A DNA stretch of 64,000 bases, taken from the NCBI GenBank assembly GCA_015143295.1, contig CM026565.1:26606052-26670051 (forward strand). The letters run 5' to 3'. This stretch comes from Tetracentron sinense (taxonomy: Eukaryota > Streptophyta > Magnoliopsida > Trochodendrales > Trochodendraceae). Below the pieces are notes generated by a model that ran no database searches, was not told the DNA's origin, and worked only from the letters and a program-made list of their open reading frames with translations. This document shows positions 23,033 to 64,000 of this stretch, piece after piece. The stretch's first letter is position 1, and every line of letters starts with the position of its first letter. Position numbers and translations under genes: made by a program.

Positions 23033-23307
23033 AACCTAAAGCAATGGAATGGAGAACATATGGTATAGCATGGGTGATGAAAGAGTTTTAGCGAATTTAC
23101 TCTTTTAGACAACTCTCTTTTTTTCTTTGTTATTTTTGGAAGAAATTTATCAAAATCCTATGATTTATTCGTTTGCAATTCACACCTTATGCTTTTATGA
23201 TGCGATTTGAGTCATTTGATTCTTGCAATATTGCTTGTGATGAATGTGCACATTTCACTTAGCACTACGTAAGGTTTCATGAAATGGAAATGCTCATTAT
23301 TTTGTTT

Positions 23308-23308
<1 letters not shown>

Positions 23309-23351
<43 letters not shown>
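23309..23351. repeat. (AT)n microsatellite
   Basis: About 21 uninterrupted AT dinucleotides. Confidence 0.97.
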
Positions 23352-23357
<6 letters not shown>

Positions 23358-23879
23358 CAGTTGGGTGATTGATTTTTTATTTTATAAAAAAGTCTAAAAT
23401 CTAGACTGAATCATACAATGTACGATTGTAATCTTGACTTGAATCAAATCTATCCTCTTATGATTTGTGATTTGATTCAGATTTAACAACTATTTGCTGT
23501 GGTTCGGTCGTTCGGATGATGCTCAAAAAGTTTGCTTCAATGTAGTAACTTCCTTCTTGCATTGCAACTTTTAGGGGACTTGGGGTTCGTTTGGTAGATC
23601 TTCTCCGATCTTCTCTATATTGGACAGATCTAGTCAAAATAGGTACGTGACAAAAAGATCTATAAGAAATAGATCAGTAGGCAGTATAACTGTTTGGCAG
23701 CGGCGCAAAAAGAATTTTTTTTTTGTAAAACTATGTTTGGTAATATCATCTTATTGCAGGGGGCAGTTCATGTCATTTAAAAAAAAACAAATTTCCATTG
23801 GGACAAATAATTCAACCCCCATTGAACACATGAGATGCTGAAATTCTTTTGCCATAATCTATGATATACATAAATTCAA

Positions 23880-25620
23880 CTACTTCAACACAAGAAAATT
23901 TTGAGGATTACAATATGTCATTTGAAAGTCAATGCCAATGAAAGAAACAAAAAACATCTTCATGCATTCAAATATATGGCATCCACGATCGCATCCGAAA
24001 GCACCCAAATCCATACCCATGTCGGTTGGTTCACTGTTATCCCGACCATAATCATCAACATCCAATTCTATGTTCTCATTCTCGTACATTTTAAACAACT
24101 TGTCTACAATGCCTTCTTTTTAGTTGAGGTTATGCATTGTCATTGCAACACCAATTATACTTCTTTGTACATGGAATGGGTATGAACTACAAGCATCCTA
24201 TTCGAAATTTTGAAATGAGTCTTCAATATGCCGAAGGTTCGCTCAATCATATTTCTCAGAGATGAGTTAAGATAATGAAAATGTTCATCCTTATTACGAG
24301 AACGATTAACACCCTGAAAGTCAGGTAACCAAGCAAGCCTCACATGTTCATATAACCGACAACACTTAAATAATATTTCCCTGAAAATGGCAACAAATAA
24401 TTTCAAGATAATATAATACCAGTTAAATATAATTTCAAGATAATATTATTTACCAGGAGGGGTGTGCGGAAACTTCAAGCGTTGATCATAGAGATCATGC
24501 ATCGTGCCTTCCCACCCAATGACTACGAATGTGAATAACTGATGCAGGAGTATCACCACACTGGGGTGGGGTGGCCTACGGTGTGGGGCCCACGGGGTGG
24601 AGCCAATGAAGTGAGTTGGCCCATGAGGTAAGGCTCACTTAGAGGTCTCGATCGGGTAGCCTGAGAAGCTATGAGATAAAAAGATTTAATCTCACGCTCC
24701 TATCAGTCGCGGCTGGCTTTTGTAGAGTATTGGTTAAGTCCCTGCATCAAATGGTATTAGAGCATGTCTTAGGTTTGAGTCTCCTCACTGGTGTAAGTGA
24801 ATGATGCAAGAGCATCTCCACATTGGGGTGGGGTGGCCGACGGGGTGGGACCTGTTAAGGTGTGGTGGCCCACGAGGTAGGGCTCACTTGGACGTCTTGA
24901 TTGAGTAGCCTGGGAAGCTGTGAGATAAAGGGATTAATCTCACGCTCCCATCTGTCGCAACTTTTGTTGAGTATTGGTTAAGTCCCTGCATCATTAACAT
25001 ATCAAAAAGCATGCTGCCATCAGTTGTTACATGCAATCATCCTTTCTTGCTCTGTAGGATTTTTGTTTTTCTTTTCTGGAGTGATCACAACATACACGAG
25101 AGTACCGTCTATCGCTCCAACACACCCTTTAAAAAAGTAATATTGTTTATGAAGTGAAAATCCCTTAATGTTAAGGAAGATAGTATTGATTATGCGAGTA
25201 CAAAATAGGAGCTTTACTTTTAAATATGGGTAAAATCGAGGTTTGTGCATAATATCCTTAGGTACTTGGTCATAAGAAGGAGGCTTTATAATCTCAATTG
25301 ATAATTTGATCACCATATGAAAATGGCAATGGATGGTTTCACCAGAGTGTTGAAATCAATCTTGCAAATTTCGATTCGTATGGTTTTAGGAAATAATTGT
25401 TAAAAATATTGCCAACTGCTCCTAGACATTGACGTACTTGCGATCCTGAAGTACTCCTTTCTCCCTAACACCATACACAATCGATGGAAAACATGTTTCT
25501 TCATTCGAAAAATATCTTGGCATATTATCGGGTTGCCATTTAGAATGTACTAGATGTAACAATTTCCTGTTAAATTTGAATTCCTACGGCTCCTTAGGTA
25601 AATACCGTTTTCGTTTTTTC
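23880..25620 (-). pseudogene. Harbinger transposase remnant, interrupted by a TRIM
   Basis: In protein order the pieces are: an N-terminal helical region with EQLAIFLTII (near 25400), then FKGCVGAIDGTLVYV (near 25100), whose AIDGT carries the first catalytic Asp of the DDE_4-type nuclease, then after the TRIM FQGVNRSRNKDEHFHYLNSSLRN and IERTFGILKTHFKIS (24300-24200), with the final Glu of the triad in IERTFG. The tail is acidic. Several stops and frame changes occur besides the 454-bp TRIM, so it cannot encode a working enzyme. In its family it would cut and paste DNA together with its Myb/SANT partner. Confidence 0.85.
24540..24993 (+). mobile_element. TRIM (miniature LTR retroelement), 454 bp, inside the Harbinger transposase
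   Basis: The LTRs at 24540-24749 (210 bp) and 24802-24993 (192 bp) both start TGATGCA and end CCCTGCATCA. The 52-bp interior begins with ATGGTATTAGAGC, an initiator tRNA-Met-like primer site. The flanks ATAAC and TTAAC look like an aged 5-bp duplication. It is non-coding and treated as a fossil. The two LTRs differ at many positions and by a short indel, so it is not young. Confidence 0.93.
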
Positions 25621-25949
25621 AGTAATAACAAAATCAGGAGACTAATCTTTTTCTGCATCAATGATGTCATGGTAGCTGTTGACATAACAGTACATAATTA
25701 AATCCCACATATAATTAGGCATCCTAAATATAATGCATTCATCCCAAAAATTATCATTTAAAACATTATCCTAAAAAACATAACATTTAACATCAGACAA
25801 CCTAAAAATAAGCATAATCCAAAGTCCTAAACATCCATCCAAACTATAACATCCAAAATAAGCATGATCCAAATTATCATCATAAAAATCCAAAACTAAC
25901 ATCATCTAAATGAGCCATATATAGTTTTAGTAAAAAATAGAATCCACTA

Positions 25950-26870
25950 TCATTGACCCCTGTCCAAGAGGTCCTTCAACCATTCCAATCGCGATTCTTC
26001 CTTCTCCAGCATCATCCAAATACTCTTGTTTTCCGAAATACGGAATGACCAAAGAGCACACAAGAACAATGGCTCAACAACGCCTTTCATTTGTTGCAGA
26101 GATTCAACACATTCATCCACACTGAGCCCTTTGCTTGTATCTTTTCTTTTATAGAAGACACAAGAGATGTAATGCTAACATCCAATGTAGATTTACCCAA
26201 ATCTGTTTTACTTTTTAAAGGCTTTAGCTGCTTTTGCCTAATGTTCTCCAATTACTCCACATTCCCAACCTCATCACCACCATCTTGTTGAGTTTTACTA
26301 TGAAGTTGTGTTACACCAGGTGACGAAGTCTCAATGTTATCTCTCAAGTCGTAGCTAGATCGAGCATCTCCTATCAAGTCCCCTAGAATGAAACCAAGTG
26401 TAGGTGCCCACTTGGTGGCTCCTGTTGTCAAGATACCCTCAAATAGCAATGCCTCTCTCCGGGAAATGATAGAGGTTTGGTCTTGAATGGTTTGACATCT
26501 TTGTGTGTCTACAACAAATGTCATTAGGTTAGGGACTAATTTAAAAAAAAAGCGTACAATTTAAAATAAAAAATGATGTTATACCTTCAGATAGTCTTTC
26601 CATCTCTCTCGGGGTCCGTTGTGATATTGTGAGTGACATCGTTCTTCCCAATGCCGGTTTGCCCACACAAAACAACCCATGCATTGTACAGTCTCTTCAT
26701 ATTGTCCAATTGGTTCCTTAATTGTTTTAAAGAATATTCTATACCTGTCTTCTCCTTAAACTTGTCAATAATGACCTTCCACGTTGACAAATTTTTTCGG
26801 ACAACTGTACTTGTTCTATGCAAAGGTCTAACAAGAACTTCCTCATATTGTCAGGCCATGCCGCCCTAGA
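25950..26870 (-). pseudogene. Harbinger-associated Myb/SANT-like protein remnant
   Basis: The stretch at 26823-26587 reads NLSTWKVIIDKFKEKTGIEY, then LKQLRNQLDNMKRLYNAW and GQTGIGKND. This fits the Myb/SANT-like domain of the plant Harbinger accessory protein, which helps import and DNA binding of the transposase. A less conserved region follows at 26524-26252, and an acidic or hydrophobic tail can be traced to about 25950. It is interrupted and not functional. Confidence 0.8.
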
Positions 26871-27298
26871 GGAATCAACCTTCTCATTTCCCTTTCACGA
26901 CATTTCCACTTTTAGGAAAAGTAAAAAGCTACTTAAAGACATATCAAGAAACAAGAAATGAATCTTAATTTCAATTGAATGTTATTTCAACAAAAAATGG
27001 CAAGGCATGTAGATTTTTTGTTCCATTAGACATTGTTGTGCATACCCCAGATTGTAAAGAGGAAGAGGAAACTTGGTATTAATTTCACATGGACTTACAA
27101 ATTGAGAGTGAAAGGAAAAAAGACATCAATAGCAAGGTGAAGTGCAAAAACCTTCTCATCAATGTGTATTTTTTCGAAAAATCCTCATAAATTTGAATTT
27201 CCTTTGTGGACATGAAATGTTTCTTTTGTCTAGTTTTTTATATCAACTAGACGCGGCTACTAAACGGTCCAAAGATGAATATGTCTACCCGCAACAAT

Positions 27299-28288
27299 CA
27301 TGGTTCAAAATATCGGTATCGGGAAGTCCAAAATTGGATACGTATCGGCGTATCGGTACCGTATTGGTTGGATACGGTGAAAAAATTCAGGATACGCTAA
27401 AAAAAGCTTGGATACACAAGGAAAAACTTGGATATCTTGCTTAAAACATCTTTTAATGCAAATATAAGCTAAAAACAAACTAAATGAAGACCTCCAACTA
27501 CATTTAGAATCATACATATGAGAGTTAACAAATTTATAAGTTAAAAAAGGCGTGCGTGCTGATAAATATGTATGAAAATACAAATCATAGTTACTTAACC
27601 AAGTGATAGAATTTCACTTGCATTCATAAATCAAAATTATGAAAATACATACACTGTTGTATTCACAAATCAAGTTACATATATAATAGAAGCTCAATAC
27701 CACATTGAGCTTCGTGCCGGCTAATACTCTATCATTGTGGGATCAGGAATTGAGTAGTGTGATACATTATAAGTGGTCCAGACATGATGACACCACTGTG
27801 TTCAAGTCATCATCGTGCGGTGCATTCCCAGGTACATTTGTACATATGCCTGCTGCTGAGTCGTGATCTGCCCATAACTATCATTCGAAGACTGGGACTG
27901 AGCATCATAACGAGTGACTCCTGATAAGTAGGGTTGGACTGGGGCATCATAACCAATGGCTCCTGATAAGTAGGGTTGGGTTGGGGCATCATAACCAGGG
28001 GATAACCTTATTTACATATTAATATCTAAAGTAAATGAAAGTAAAATCAAGTTAAAATCATTTACTTAAATAATATATTATGTAAATAAGTTATGTGTAT
28101 CGGGTTTGTATTGTGGATCCTAGTGTAAATAGAAGAAGAAAAAAATTTAACTGAAAAATTCCCGTATCGAGTGTATCGGGCTCGATACAGTGAATTTTTT
28201 TTTTCCAGCGTATCAGTGTATCGGGTAGCTCCAAATAGGATACGTATCGGCCCGTATCGGTCGATACGTATCGATATTTTAAACCATG
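27299..28288 (-). mobile_element. hAT element B1, 990 bp, keeps a transposase C-terminal tail
   Basis: The ends are CATGGTTCAAAATATCGG and CGATATTTTAAACCATG. The flanks are GCAACAAT (27291-27298) and ACAACAAT (28289-28296), 7 of 8 identical. Subterminal zones carry many GGATACG and GTATCGG repeats. On the minus strand around 27990-27810 a repeated peptide, QPNPTYQEP with variants, matches the tail that is better kept in copy B2. It is an internal-deletion derivative of a larger hAT. Confidence 0.9.
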
Positions 28289-28296
28289 ACAACAAT

Positions 28297-29157
28297 AGAC
28301 ATATAGACAAATAGACCCAAAATTTAGACATGCCAAACGGTGTCTTATTACATCCTTTAATTGGCATGGATCCTATCATGCATTTTTGCTACAACAAGTC
28401 TTTAAGGGAGACATCAGACAAGCTTGCCAATTTACATTGCCTTTCTTTATTAGCTTGACGTTAGGCACTTTCCACATAAGACTTTTATGTTCTTTCCTAA
28501 TTTTGAAGTGAGTTTTCTTTTTTTTCACATAGAAAAATGACATGGTTTTGATTAGTCTAAAAACTGGAGATAGGATAGTATGGAGATTGATGTTTCTTAG
28601 TCTCTTTAGAGAAAATGACATCCTTGTACTAGTCATAGGAATGGCATAGAAATAAAGAGGTATAATATCTTCTCTGTACTTATTTTCTATCTTTATTTTA
28701 TTCTTGTCTATGCTTCTCCCATTTTGATGCTTAAGTGATTTATTTCGAGAACTGGAACTAGATGGTCTCATGCCTAGATTTATGGTTGTGAGAAAGGTTG
28801 TGCTTGTATTGAGGCATGGTAACGTATTTTAATGGTTTTCTATGTATACTTTGTATAAAATTAGCCTGCTGTAATCAATATTGTCTGTAGATGTGAGTGC
28901 TTTTCCACATTCTAGTGTTTGATGAATATTTTATAAATTTTATGATCATATTATTTGTTTACTGCTTTATTTCATTCATTTGCCCCAAACCTCAATTTCT
29001 CTCTAGCTGCTAGTTCATTGACATACCTCCGACTTCAATTTTTTATTAGTTCAATTGCTTCTTGGTAAAGTAACACCAATTTTGTGAGGATCCTTTTTGA
29101 TGGTCATTTTTATGTATCTAAGATTCATAGAAAGCTGAATTCTGTTTTCTTATGCAG
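28297..29157. other. 3' part of the likely PKL 5' UTR intron
   Basis: AT-rich and non-coding, ending in the acceptor TTCTTATGCAG at 29157. I see no element with ends apart from the possible Harbinger right end near 28341. Confidence 0.5.
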
Positions 29158-63953
<34,796 letters not shown>

Positions 63954-64000
63954 GTATACATTTTCACCCTTATTGTAACAAAATCCTAGCATTTTCAGGC

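Larger units (their letters stand above)
23575..28341 (-). mobile_element. PIF/Harbinger DNA transposon, decayed, with two insertions
   Basis: Minus-strand remnants of both Harbinger genes occur in the usual order: a Myb/SANT-like protein (26870-25950), then the DDE transposase (25620-23880). A TRIM (24540-24993) sits inside the transposase, and a hAT (27299-28288) lies near the right end. Possible termini are GGGTTCGTTTGG at about 23583 and CCAAACGGTGTC before TTA at about 28328-28343. The ends are weakly matched and tentative. Confidence 0.7.

Overview
This is nuclear DNA from a flowering plant. The host genes have spliced, GT-AG, plant-type introns, the encoded proteins are plant orthologues, and the spaces between exons are filled with plant transposon families. 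Several introns are very long (10.3, 9.7, 5.3 and 3.2 kb), and at least ten non-autonomous hAT elements can be delimited by their 8-bp target duplications. That combination would suit a species with long introns and many hAT elements, such as sacred lotus or another early-diverging angiosperm. The species guess is inference only.

Layout. 1-3404 (+): the last two coding exons of a FIP1[V]/FIPS5-like polyadenylation factor, followed by its 3' UTR. 4564-10121: a decayed Ty3/gypsy chromovirus on the minus strand with both LTRs. 10.7-14.6 kb: an older retroelement remnant split by a solo LTR with a perfect 5-bp target duplication. 15.6-16.0 kb: MITE copies. About 16.2-16.53 kb: a likely promoter and 5' UTR exon of PICKLE. 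17.4-28.3 kb: a dense transposon nest with hAT elements, two TRIMs, a long-inverted-repeat element and a PIF/Harbinger element. If the 5' exon call is right, this nest lies inside a 12.6-kb 5' UTR intron.

29158-63953 (+): seventeen coding exons of a PICKLE (PKL) CHD3 chromatin remodeller, 768 codons, running off the right edge. The exons encode a PHD finger, two chromodomains and most of the SNF2 ATPase. All junctions read in frame with GT-AG borders, and I saw no disabling lesion. The introns carry LINE-1 and RTE LINE remnants, hAT elements (some nested), a Helitron, a SINE-like insert, minisatellites, and a 360-bp inverted repeat with arms of about 160 bp just downstream of exon 4.

The two host genes act in different pathways (mRNA 3'-end formation and chromatin remodelling), and nothing suggests they are co-regulated. 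I did not find a clearly new biological system. The best leads are the intronic foldback after PKL exon 4, the 2.2-kb palindromic element upstream of the PKL start codon, and the ordered history of nested insertions that the target duplications allow.
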